Assembly: GCA_030153045.1 (NCBI GenBank)
Contig: JASLID010000114.1
Coordinates: 1-9,951 of the forward strand
DNA length: 9,951 bases
Direction of reading: 5' to 3'
Source of the DNA: Flavobacterium sp.
Lineage (GTDB): Bacteria > Bacteroidota > Bacteroidia > Flavobacteriales > Flavobacteriaceae
In this document: piece after piece, positions 1-6,134 of the stretch
Numbering within the stretch: position 1 is the stretch's first letter
How the letters are laid out: each line of letters begins with the position of its first letter
Program-made: the position numbers and the translations under genes
Notes under the pieces: generated by a model
What the model was told of the DNA's origin: nothing
The model's database searches: none
The model's input: only the letters and a program-made list of their open reading frames with translations

Positions 1-1
1 T

Positions 2-1000
2 GGTGAAGTATTGCATTATCAAGGTGGATCTCCGGTATTGTTCGAGCACTTATTCTGGTTCTTAGGACACCCTGAAGTTTATATCGTATTATTACCTGCA
101 TTAGGTATTACATCTGAAGTTATTGCAACAAACTCTCGTAAACCAATCTTTGGTTACAGAGCGATGATTATGTCGATTATTGCTATTGCGTTCTTATCGA
201 CTATCGTTTGGGGTCACCACATGTTTATCTCAGGAATGAACCCATTCTTAGGATCGGTATTTACATTTACAACATTATTAATTGCGATTCCATCTGCGGT
301 AAAAGCTTTTAACTATATAACAACATTATGGAAAGGTAACTTACAGTTAAATCCTGCAATGTTGTTCTCTATCGGATTGGTTTCTACATTTATTTCTGGT
401 GGTTTAACTGGAATTATCTTAGGAGATAGTACGCTAGATATTAACGTTCACGATACATACTTTGTGGTTGCTCACTTCCACTTGGTAATGGGTATCTCTG
501 CATTGTATGGTTTCTTCGCTGGTGTTTACCACTGGTTCCCTAAAATGTTCGGAAGAATGATGAATAAAAACCTAGGTTATATTCACTTTTGGGTAACTGC
601 AGTATGTGCTTATGGTGTTTTCTATCCAATGCACTTTATTGGAATGGCTGGTTTACCACGTCGTTACTATACCAACTCGAACTTCCCATTGTTTGATGAT
701 TTAGCTGATGTAAACGTTTTAATTACAATGTTTGCTTTAGTAGGTGCAGCTTTCCAATTGGTATTTATGTACAATTTCTTCAGTAGTATTTTCTTCGGTA
801 AGAAAGCAGTACAAAATCCTTGGAGATCTAACACTCTTGAGTGGACGGCTCCAGTTGAACACATGCACGGAAACTGGCCAGGTGAATTGCCTACAGTACA
901 CAGATGGCCTTATGATTACAGTAAGCCAGGTCACGATGAGGACTTTGTGCCACAAACAACTCCAATGAAAGAGGGTGAAGAAGAACTTCATCATTCATAA
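2..1000 (+). CDS. ctaD: Cytochrome c oxidase subunit I (aa3 type), C-terminal part, 5' end outside window
   Basis: Catalytic subunit of the terminal heme-copper oxidase in the inner membrane, reducing O2 to water while pumping protons. The reading frame is open from base 2, so roughly the last 332 residues are present and the start lies to the left. Visible hallmarks: GHPEVY near visible residues 22-27, holding a CuB histidine, the D-channel glutamate that marks A1-type oxidases, and the tyrosine cross-linked to that histidine. WGHHMF carries the other two CuB histidines. IAIPSAVK holds the K-channel lysine, with Ser where Thr is usual. HDTYFVVAHFH holds Mg-site residues and the ligands of heme a3 and heme a. 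The tail (TLEWTAPVEHMHGNWPGELP, then acidic and His-rich residues) is typical of Bacteroidota. All catalytic residues expected in this half are intact. A terminator follows 18 nt after the stop, so this is probably the last gene of its transcript. Confidence 0.97.
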   Translation, partial: GEVLHYQGGSPVLFEHLFWFLGHPEVYIVLLPALGITSEVIATNSRKPIFGYRAMIMSIIAIAFLSTIVWGHHMFISGMNPFLGSVFTFTTLLIAIPSAVKAFNYITTLWKGNLQLNPAMLFSIGLVSTFISGGLTGIILGDSTLDINVHDTYFVVAHFHLVMGISALYGFFAGVYHWFPKMFGRMMNKNLGYIHFWVTAVCAYGVFYPMHFIGMAGLPRRYYTNSNFPLFDDLADVNVLITMFALVGAAFQLVFMYNFFSSIFFGKKAVQNPWRSNTLEWTAPVEHMHGNWPGELPTVHRWPYDYSKPGHDEDFVPQTTPMKEGEEELHHS

Positions 1001-1017
1001 TAAATTATAATACTATT

Positions 1018-1047
1018 AAATGCCTTTCTTTTTGGAAAGGCATTTTT
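1018..1047 (+). terminator. Rho-independent terminator of ctaD
   Basis: An 11-bp perfect stem (1018-1028 with 1035-1045, AAATGCCTTTC / GAAAGGCATTT) with a 6-nt loop. The arm ends in a run of five T (1043-1047). It starts 18 nt after the ctaD stop codon and precedes the next plus-strand gene. Confidence 0.9.
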
Positions 1048-1048
1048 A

Positions 1049-1075
1049 GTTTAAAGTATTTTCTTAACTTTAAAC
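1049..1075. repeat. 9-bp inverted repeat in front of the beta-barrel gene
   Basis: GTTTAAAGT (1049-1057) and ACTTTAAAC (1067-1075) are perfect reverse complements separated by 9 nt. They sit between the ctaD terminator and the ATG at 1092. The right arm overlaps TAACTTTA (1065-1072), which matches the Bacteroidota -7 box TAnnTTTG at all but its last position. It could be an operator or an mRNA 5' hairpin. AT-rich arms of this length can also arise by chance. Confidence 0.4.
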
Positions 1076-1091
1076 GTTTTAATACCCGTTT

Positions 1092-1778
1092 ATGCAAAGA
1101 CTATTTCAGATTGTTTTTTTAGTGTCATTTCTAAATGTATTTTCCCAAGAGGTACCTAACTTTGAAGAAGTTGATTCGCTTTATAGAGAAGATCAATTTT
1201 ATTTGAATATGACGTATAATATTCTAAAAGACAAGCCCAGTCCGGTTTCTCAAAATTCGTTTTCCGGTGGTTATAGTTTTGGGTTTTTAAGAGATTTTCC
1301 AATCAATAAAAAAAGAACCTATGCCATTGCTCCAGGTTTGGGTATTTCTTATAACAACTACAAGTACAATTTACTAGTTGCTGAATCTAATGGGGTGGTG
1401 AATTATACCACATTGGCTTCAACAGATCTATTTGATAAAAATAAACTGGCTTTGTATACTGTTGATGTCCCTGTAGAATTCAGATGGCGTACATCGACGT
1501 TTGAGTCCCATAAATTTTGGAGAATTTACACTGGATTCAAGTTTAGTTATGTGTTTTTTAGTAAATCGAAGTTTGTTGGAATAGATGGGAATTTTAAAGT
1601 GATTAACAATCCCGATATTAATAAATTTCAATACGGTGCCTATTTGAGCGCTGGCTATAATTCGTGGAATATTTATGTTTATTATGGTTTGCAAGATATC
1701 TTCAACAAACCCACACTAAATGGTGAGTTAATTCATTTAAACACCTTGAATATTGGTTTGATGTTTTACATTTTATAA
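1092..1778 (+). CDS. PorT-like outer-membrane beta-barrel protein (228 aa)
   Basis: Predicted secreted outer-membrane protein. Residues 1-18 form a signal peptide (MQRLF, then a hydrophobic stretch ending VFS) with probable cleavage before QEV. The rest is about 210 residues of alternating hydrophobic and polar strands rich in aromatic and Gly residues (FYLNMTYNIL, GGYSFGFLRDFPI, FWRIYTGFKFSYVFF, GAYLSAGYNSWNIYVYYGLQ). It ends in a strand with terminal aromatics and leucine (LNIGLMFYIL), as in eight- to ten-stranded barrels of the PorT/OMP_b-brl_2 group. Some family members serve type IX secretion in Bacteroidota, but the motifs seen do not show that this is the PorT ortholog, so I give no symbol. 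It has its own upstream gap behind the ctaD terminator and is probably monocistronic. Its stop overlaps the convergent gene by 6 bp. The class is fairly sure; the specific role is unknown. Confidence 0.8.
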   Translation: MQRLFQIVFLVSFLNVFSQEVPNFEEVDSLYREDQFYLNMTYNILKDKPSPVSQNSFSGGYSFGFLRDFPINKKRTYAIAPGLGISYNNYKYNLLVAESNGVVNYTTLASTDLFDKNKLALYTVDVPVEFRWRTSTFESHKFWRIYTGFKFSYVFFSKSKFVGIDGNFKVINNPDINKFQYGAYLSAGYNSWNIYVYYGLQDIFNKPTLNGELIHLNTLNIGLMFYIL

Positions 1779-2381
1779 CCAAAGAAAAAGCAATAATAAT
1801 TGCGGGATAAGTCCAACCAAGTACCCCAGAAGTAACTCTTTGTTTGTATGTGCTTTCATAACTAATCTTGATGATGCTACTAATCCATTACAAAGTAAAA
1901 GGATTGTTATAAAAGCAACTTCTCTTGTTTGAAAATGAACCAGACAACCCATGCAAAAAAAAGTTAGCGACGCCATTCCTAACATGTGTAAACTTGCTTT
2001 TTTGCCCAAATAAGCCAAAATAAAGGCAATTAAACTACTAATGATACTTCCTAGAAAGAAATAGTATAATTCAGGAAATATGTCTTTTGTAATGCTCTTA
2101 GAAATCAAAACAGTTAGCAATAAAGCTTGTAAAAACAACGGGATTTTTCGCTGAGCGACATTGGTCGCCATTATGGAGTCTATTTTACCCAGAAGCACCA
2201 GCAAATAAAAACAGCCTAACGGAATAAGTACCGTAATTATTAATACCTGCACGAGGTACAAATAAACAGCTTCATACACAAAGTATCTATGGTTATCCAC
2301 TAAAAAATAAAATACAGTAGCAAATACCGATATAAAAAGGGGATGAAAGAGGTACGAGAAAAACGGCAGTATTTTTTTCAA
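1773..2381 (-). CDS. Conserved multi-pass membrane protein of unknown function (TTG start)
   Basis: A 202-aa protein with about six predicted membrane helices: roughly residues 5-27, 37-62, 78-96, 107-126, 132-148 and 155-170, plus a last segment at 185-201. It begins MKKILPFFSYLFHPLFI and ends in LLLLFLWL. Loops carry conserved-looking polar motifs: GKIDSIMATNVAQRKIP after helix 2, KKASLHMLGM before helix 5, and KAHTNKELLLGYLVG near the end. I recognise this as a type common in flavobacteria but without a known function. The SxHxxG and HxxxxxxxG patterns faintly recall PAP2-type membrane phosphatases, but the full PAP2 signature is absent. The frame is open upstream to a stop at 2427-2429 with no ATG. 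The next internal Met is about 70 residues in, so TTG at 2379-2381 is the best start. It converges on the beta-barrel gene with a 6-bp overlap. Confidence 0.8.
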   Translation of the reverse strand: MKKILPFFSYLFHPLFISVFATVFYFLVDNHRYFVYEAVYLYLVQVLIITVLIPLGCFYLLVLLGKIDSIMATNVAQRKIPLFLQALLLTVLISKSITKDIFPELYYFFLGSIISSLIAFILAYLGKKASLHMLGMASLTFFCMGCLVHFQTREVAFITILLLCNGLVASSRLVMKAHTNKELLLGYLVGLIPQLLLLFLWL

Positions 2382-2462
2382 GAGTAGTGTGGTTGTTGAT
2401 GTTAAACTTTCGAAGATAAAATGGTCTTAGTTCTTCAAATCGATACAGTCATATATTTGCTG

Positions 2463-2828
2463 TTATTTTTTACAGCACTCATCAAGTTTTTCAAAAGCAG
2501 CAACGTCAGCTTTTACATCATCAGCATCATAACCAAGTTTTGAAATAGCTTCTTTAATCGTTGGCAAGTCCGTTTTTTGAGGATTGTAGTAAACGGTTAG
2601 GGTCATTTTATTTTCGTCAAGCTCATACATTTTCACGCCTTTTATCTTCAGTATATTGGTTTGAAAATTTTTACCACAAGTTTCACATTCTCGGCAATGA
2701 TCACAATAAATTGTGGTTTTGATAACTACTTTTTCGTTTTTCCTTGCTTTTTGCGCCATAGCACTTTGAACGGAAAATAGTAACAGAAACAATGCGATAA
2801 TGTTTAGAGAAAATATCTTATTTTTCAT
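2463..2828 (-). CDS. Secreted heavy-metal-associated (HMA) domain protein with doubled CxxC
   Basis: A 121-aa exported protein. Residues 1-25 are a signal peptide (hydrophobic core IIALFLLLFSV, cleavage after AMA). Residues 34-105 show the ferredoxin-like HMA fold: strand VVIKTTIYC, helix 1, a second strand around VKMYELDE, strand MTLTVYYNPQ, helix TIKEAISKLGYDADD. In place of the usual single GMxCxxC, the loop reads CDHCRECETC (Cys42, 45, 48, 51), a CX2CX2CX2C array. A Cys pair (118-119) lies at the C-terminus. HMA proteins bind soft metals such as Cu(I), so a periplasmic metal-binding or carrier role is inferred. The spacing TKTDLPTIKEAI to LGYDADD is typical of flavobacterial members. It lies 17 nt downstream of the isoaspartyl peptidase gene, probably co-transcribed, although no functional link is evident. 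No copper ATPase or efflux gene is nearby. Confidence 0.88.
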   Translation of the reverse strand: MKNKIFSLNIIALFLLLFSVQSAMAQKARKNEKVVIKTTIYCDHCRECETCGKNFQTNILKIKGVKMYELDENKMTLTVYYNPQKTDLPTIKEAISKLGYDADDVKADVAAFEKLDECCKK

Positions 2829-2845
2829 TTTTATTCTTTTTGTAA

Positions 2846-3829
2846 TTATTCCTTATAAATAGCAATATACAGATTTCCTTTTTTATCTATTGAAGCTCTG
2901 TACATTCCTGCAGTATTAAACTCAAATGAGATATTTCCAGATTTGTCAATTGCGGCAACACCTCCGTCTCCTCCTAACTTTGCAACTTTATCGATAACTG
3001 TTTTTGTGGCTTGTTTCAGTTGGAGTTTTTTGTATTCCATTAATGCCGATATATCATGACTTACCACACAACGTATAAAAAATTCTCCCCAGCCTGTTGC
3101 GGAAACAGCACATGAGTTATTGTTTGCATAAGTGCCAGCACCAATTATAGGCGAATCACCAACTCGATTCCATTGTTTGTTTGTCATTCCGCCTGTAGAA
3201 GTTCCAGCAGCTAAGTTTCCGTATTTATCTAAAGCTACACAGCCTACAGTTCCAAATTTGTGGTCTTTCTCCGCTTCAGCTTTTTTAGCCTTTTCCAATG
3301 CTTTAAAAGCTTTGTCTGTATAAAAATAAGATGGATCAACTATTTCGAGACCTTGCTCTTTGGCAAAGGTTTCTGCACCACGTTGGGTTAACATGACGTG
3401 AGGCGATTTGGTCATGATAGCATTAGCCAACAGGATGGGATTTTTTACTGTTGTTACTCCCGCAACCGCTCCTGCTTTTAATGTTTTACCGTCCATAATT
3501 GATGCATCCAATTCATTTTTGCCTTCGTTAGTAAAAACGGATCCCTTCCCGGCATTGAAAAGCGGCGAATCTTCCAAAATAACAATTGTTTTTTGAACCG
3601 CTTCTATACTTGTCCCTCCATTTTTTAAAACTTCATGACCAGTTTTTATAGCCAACTCTAAGGTAGTCTTGTATTCAGTTTCTAATTCGGGAGTCATGTT
3701 TTTCTTCAAAATAGTTCCTGCTCCGCCGTGTATAGCAATAGCAAAATTATGTTCAGCTGAAGTATCTTTTGTAGATGTACAGCTTATTATTATACTTCCG
3801 AAAAACAATAAGTAGAAAATTTGTTTCAT
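2846..3829 (-). CDS. Isoaspartyl peptidase / L-asparaginase (Ntn hydrolase), predicted lipoprotein
   Basis: Plant-type asparaginase family (threonine N-terminal nucleophile hydrolase) that removes isoaspartyl residues from peptides and can hydrolyse asparagine. The 327-aa precursor begins with a lipoprotein signal peptide whose lipobox is IISC (Cys17). The family opening AIAIHGGAG is at 30-38 and FNAGKGSVFTNEG at 91-103. Autocleavage should occur in HKFGTVGCVALD, freeing Thr194 as nucleophile. GTSTGGMTNK (209-218), RVGDSPIIGAGTYA (222-235, with substrate Arg and Asp) and SATGWGEFFIR (243-253) complete the active site. Length matches bacterial EcAIII-type enzymes plus the export signal. All key residues are present. 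E. coli IaaA lacks this lipobox; the lipid anchor implies an envelope location acting on extracytoplasmic peptides. A -7-like box lies about 53 nt upstream of the ATG, and the HMA gene follows 17 nt downstream. Confidence 0.93.
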   Translation of the reverse strand: MKQIFYLLFFGSIIISCTSTKDTSAEHNFAIAIHGGAGTILKKNMTPELETEYKTTLELAIKTGHEVLKNGGTSIEAVQKTIVILEDSPLFNAGKGSVFTNEGKNELDASIMDGKTLKAGAVAGVTTVKNPILLANAIMTKSPHVMLTQRGAETFAKEQGLEIVDPSYFYTDKAFKALEKAKKAEAEKDHKFGTVGCVALDKYGNLAAGTSTGGMTNKQWNRVGDSPIIGAGTYANNNSCAVSATGWGEFFIRCVVSHDISALMEYKKLQLKQATKTVIDKVAKLGGDGGVAAIDKSGNISFEFNTAGMYRASIDKKGNLYIAIYKE

Positions 3830-3882
3830 TTTAATTTAATAACGTCAACTTTAAGAAGACGGTAATTTATTAATCATTTAAT

Positions 3883-3890
3883 CAAATATA
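3883..3890 (-). promoter_or_regulatory. Candidate -7 box of the isoaspartyl peptidase gene
   Basis: Read on the minus strand this is TATATTTG, a full match to the Bacteroidota -7 consensus TAnnTTTG. It lies 53 nt upstream of the ATG at 3829, in the 78-nt gap after the TPR gene. No clear -33 TTG is found at the expected spacing, so this is a partial promoter match only. Confidence 0.5.
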
Positions 3891-3907
3891 CAAAAGAAGT
3901 TTTAGTC

Positions 3908-4738
3908 TTATTTATTATCAGAGAACTTAGATTGTTTTTCAATTTCTTCTCCTTTCATTTTGTACTCGTCAGATTTTAGTTGATTGTCCATTAAATGATA
4001 AACGTCCTCTATGTTTTTGTAATATTTCACCAAATCTTTATGACCTATCCCGACTTGCTCAATTTTAGTGGTTAATGCTTTTTCATAGTAGTGCAATGAC
4101 TTTGTATACGATTTTTGCTCTTTGTAAGCATTTCCTAAATTGGTATACGATTGCACTATTTCAGCACTGTTTTTACCAAATATTTTCTCTCTGATTTGTT
4201 TTGCCTTTAAGTGGGCTTCAATTGCTTTGTCATATTCTTTTTTGCGAAAATAAATATTTCCAATATTGCCATAACTTGTTGCCACATCTGCATTATTCTT
4301 TCCTAATTTCGAAAGCCGGATAGCAAGTGCTTTGTTATGATATGATAAAGATTGCTCAAACTGATTTTCAGCACCATAAGAAACGCCTAAAGTGATATAG
4401 GTTGTAGCTATGGCTAAACTGGTAGTGTCGTTTACAGAACGACCTATTGTTAACGCTTTTTCTAAATAGCTTTTGGCTTGGTCGTATTGATCTTTCCGAT
4501 TGAAAATGGTTCCCATTTGATTGTAGGCGTTTATTGCTCTTTCTGCATTTCCGTTTTTGTGGAAGGCTATGGCCGATTTTTCGTAATATACTATGGCACT
4601 ATCCGTAACGGATTTGTTCTTAAAATCATCTGCCTTTTTTAATAAATCTTCAGCAAGGATATTGTCTTGCCCATTTGCGTTATTAAAGGAAAGAATTGCG
4701 AAAAAAGCAATGAAAAGAATAGCTTTAATTGTTCTCAT
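3908..4738 (-). CDS. Secreted tetratricopeptide repeat (TPR) protein
   Basis: A 276-aa exported repeat protein. Residues 1-23 are a signal peptide (hydrophobic AILFIAFFAILSF, cleavage near ANG/QD). About six helix-turn-helix TPR units follow with a roughly 42-residue period at about 30-62, 69-102, 111-144, 153-186, 195-228 and 237-268. Conserved signatures include YNQMGTIFNRKDQYDQAKSY, YGNIGNIYFRKKEYDKAIEA and YTNLGNAYKEQKSYTKSLHY. The 42-residue spacing with long second helices resembles the kinesin-light-chain/TPR_12 class. Such arrays bind protein partners. In Bacteroidota similar N-terminal arrays often precede a transmembrane helix with a kinase or HTH domain, but this protein stops after the last repeat with a charged tail, so it is a stand-alone periplasmic scaffold or a shortened relative. 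The upstream gap contains the acyltransferase terminator, so it probably has its own promoter. The partner is unknown. Confidence 0.9.
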   Translation of the reverse strand: MRTIKAILFIAFFAILSFNNANGQDNILAEDLLKKADDFKNKSVTDSAIVYYEKSAIAFHKNGNAERAINAYNQMGTIFNRKDQYDQAKSYLEKALTIGRSVNDTTSLAIATTYITLGVSYGAENQFEQSLSYHNKALAIRLSKLGKNNADVATSYGNIGNIYFRKKEYDKAIEAHLKAKQIREKIFGKNSAEIVQSYTNLGNAYKEQKSYTKSLHYYEKALTTKIEQVGIGHKDLVKYYKNIEDVYHLMDNQLKSDEYKMKGEEIEKQSKFSDNK

Positions 4739-4765
4739 AATTTTATTATCAGTTGTTTTTGCAGC

Positions 4766-4776
4766 ATGACTGTCAT
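4766..4776. repeat. 11-bp palindrome upstream of the TPR gene
   Basis: ATGACTGTCAT is a perfect 5+1+5 palindrome, centred 33 bp upstream of the TPR start codon and downstream of the acyltransferase terminator. Its position suits an operator over or near the promoter. A palindrome this short is weak evidence by itself. Confidence 0.25.
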
Positions 4777-4796
4777 TTTATTTCTATAGCTAAGAT

Positions 4797-4831
4797 AAAA
4801 ATAAAAGCCCGATGGATTGCATCAGGCTTTT
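4797..4831 (-). terminator. Rho-independent terminator of the acyltransferase gene
   Basis: Stem arms 4803-4814 and 4820-4831 (AAAAGCC...GATG with CATC...GGCTTTT) pair with one internal C.A mismatch and a 5-nt loop. On the minus strand it is followed by a U-rich run (TTTTATTTTTAT). It begins about 20 nt after the acyltransferase stop. T residues also flank the other side, so it may act in both directions. Confidence 0.8.
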
Positions 4832-4850
4832 TATTCTTCTTTACTATCAG

Positions 4851-5999
4851 TTAGTAGGTGCTTGCAATCAGCATTGTTTTTTTTGCATTTTGCAAACCAA
4901 AAAGCGGTCTCATCATAAACCATCGTCTGATTAAAAACTCATAAATAATCCACGATATGGCAAACGTTCCTACTGTCAGTATCGAAAACTTACTCAAAAA
5001 ATTCCAATCTAAATTCATTATAAAGTAACCCAAAACCACTGTTACCGTTTGATGCAGAATATAAAAAGGGTATACCGCCTCATTGCAATAAGTCAAAAAT
5101 TTGCTTGGTTTGTTTAAGTATTTTGAAGCAAACCCAAACAAAGTAAGTATCCACGACCAAAACGAAAACACACTAATAAGAGCTTCAATAAAATGTCGGG
5201 TGTAACTATCTTCAAACAGCGTGATGATTGCTATAAATAAAGCAAAACCAACAATGCCACATTGTAAATACATTTTTCTATTGCCTTCAACCGTTTTCCA
5301 GAAAGTTTCCTTGACCGAGATTAACAAAAAACCAATAAAGAATAAAGTAATACTGTTGATAATCACAAACCAATCGCCTACCAAAGCATGTGTTTCTTCA
5401 AAGAAAGGCTCTACAAAAGCTTCTATAAAGTACAACGGCACAATAAACCAGTATAAGCCCCATCGCGTATTACTTATCTTCTCAGTGGTTTTTAAAACAC
5501 CATGATTCGGGTTGTTTCTCAAAAATAGAAAAACAGGAATGAGTATTAAAGAGAATAATAGCAAATAAGGCAAAAACCATAAATGATGCCAGCTCAAATT
5601 CCCAACAGGGTATTCGCCAATGAAAGCTTGCGATGGCCAAAAATCGAAATAGCTACCCTGAAATAATCCTTTTGAAAATTTCTCTACATACACTTGCGGA
5701 GGTACTATGACCAACATCCCAAAAATAAGCGGAAGGAGTAATTTCTTGGTTCTTTCGACCGCAAATTGACCCGCACTTCTTTTAGATAAAGCATAAGAAG
5801 TTCCCATTCCGGAAATAACAAAAAGGATAGGCAGTCGCCATTGGTTTAAAAACAACATCGGATATTTAATCCATTCGTAAGTAATGTTATTCTTAATGTG
5901 CCATTCCCAATCTGGAGCCACAAAAAACATTCCTACATGATAAAAAATGAGTAATCCAAATACTATTACTCGAAGCCAGTCTAAATCATATCTACGCAT
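4851..5999 (-). CDS. Acyltransferase-3 family integral membrane protein
   Basis: A 382-aa protein of the acyltransferase_3 (PF01757) class, including OpgC/MdoC-like enzymes, which move acyl groups across or at the inner membrane onto glycans or lipids. The N-terminus MRRYDLDWLRVIVFGLLIFY followed by HVGMFF contains the family's R-X10-H motif (Arg10, His21) at the first membrane helix. WRLPILFVISGMGTSYALSK (about 55-74) and the RTKKLLLPLIFG segment are also typical. About ten hydrophobic helices are visible, ending with a long one around 335-355 and a short cytoplasmic tail. Length is normal for the family. The natural substrate cannot be read from sequence. The LytTR regulator gene lies 135 bp upstream on the same strand, and that gap holds a tandem repeat and a promoter-like element. 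Local regulation by the LytTR protein is therefore inferred. A terminator follows the stop. Confidence 0.9.
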   Translation of the reverse strand: MRRYDLDWLRVIVFGLLIFYHVGMFFVAPDWEWHIKNNITYEWIKYPMLFLNQWRLPILFVISGMGTSYALSKRSAGQFAVERTKKLLLPLIFGMLVIVPPQVYVEKFSKGLFQGSYFDFWPSQAFIGEYPVGNLSWHHLWFLPYLLLFSLILIPVFLFLRNNPNHGVLKTTEKISNTRWGLYWFIVPLYFIEAFVEPFFEETHALVGDWFVIINSITLFFIGFLLISVKETFWKTVEGNRKMYLQCGIVGFALFIAIITLFEDSYTRHFIEALISVFSFWSWILTLFGFASKYLNKPSKFLTYCNEAVYPFYILHQTVTVVLGYFIMNLDWNFLSKFSILTVGTFAISWIIYEFLIRRWFMMRPLFGLQNAKKTMLIASTY

Positions 6000-6016
6000 A
6001 ACACTAATTTTTTATG

Positions 6017-6047
6017 CAAATGTGAATGCAAAAAAACGGCGTTGCAA
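6017..6047 (-). promoter_or_regulatory. Candidate Bacteroidota promoter for the acyltransferase gene
   Basis: On the minus strand, TTG (6047-6045) is followed after 20 nt by CACATTTG (6024-6017), a one-mismatch version of the -7 box TAnnTTTG. The ATG lies 17 nt further down, giving a short leader. The spacing fits the flavobacterial -33/-7 arrangement. This is a motif match only. Confidence 0.45.
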
Positions 6048-6082
6048 ATTCTTGTTTTGAAAGACAAGGTTATGTGACGAAA

Positions 6083-6117
6083 GGCATTGTTTTGGGATGG
6101 CAGGCAACATTTTGGGA
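6083..6117. promoter_or_regulatory. Tandem direct repeat, 20-bp period: probable operator (LytTR-type geometry)
   Basis: Two same-orientation copies, GGCATTGTTTTGGGA (6083-6097) and GGCAACATTTTGGGA (6103-6117), match at 12 of 15 positions and start exactly 20 bp apart, which places them on nearly the same helix face. They lie in the 135-bp gap after the LytTR gene and about 35 bp or more upstream of the acyltransferase promoter candidate. LytTR proteins are known to bind tandem direct repeats with a period near 20-22 bp. Assignment to the neighbouring regulator is inferred from position and geometry, not from a known consensus. Confidence 0.5.
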
Positions 6118-6134
6118 CAAACAACAAGCAGTTT

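Noticed and set aside
2382..2462. Possible terminator for the peptidase-HMA operon
   Set aside because: No stem longer than four to five base pairs with a following U-run is visible in the 81-bp gap.
5221..5505. 94-codon plus-strand open frame inside the acyltransferase gene
   Set aside because: Antisense shadow of a well-supported coding sequence, with no recognisable domain or signal.
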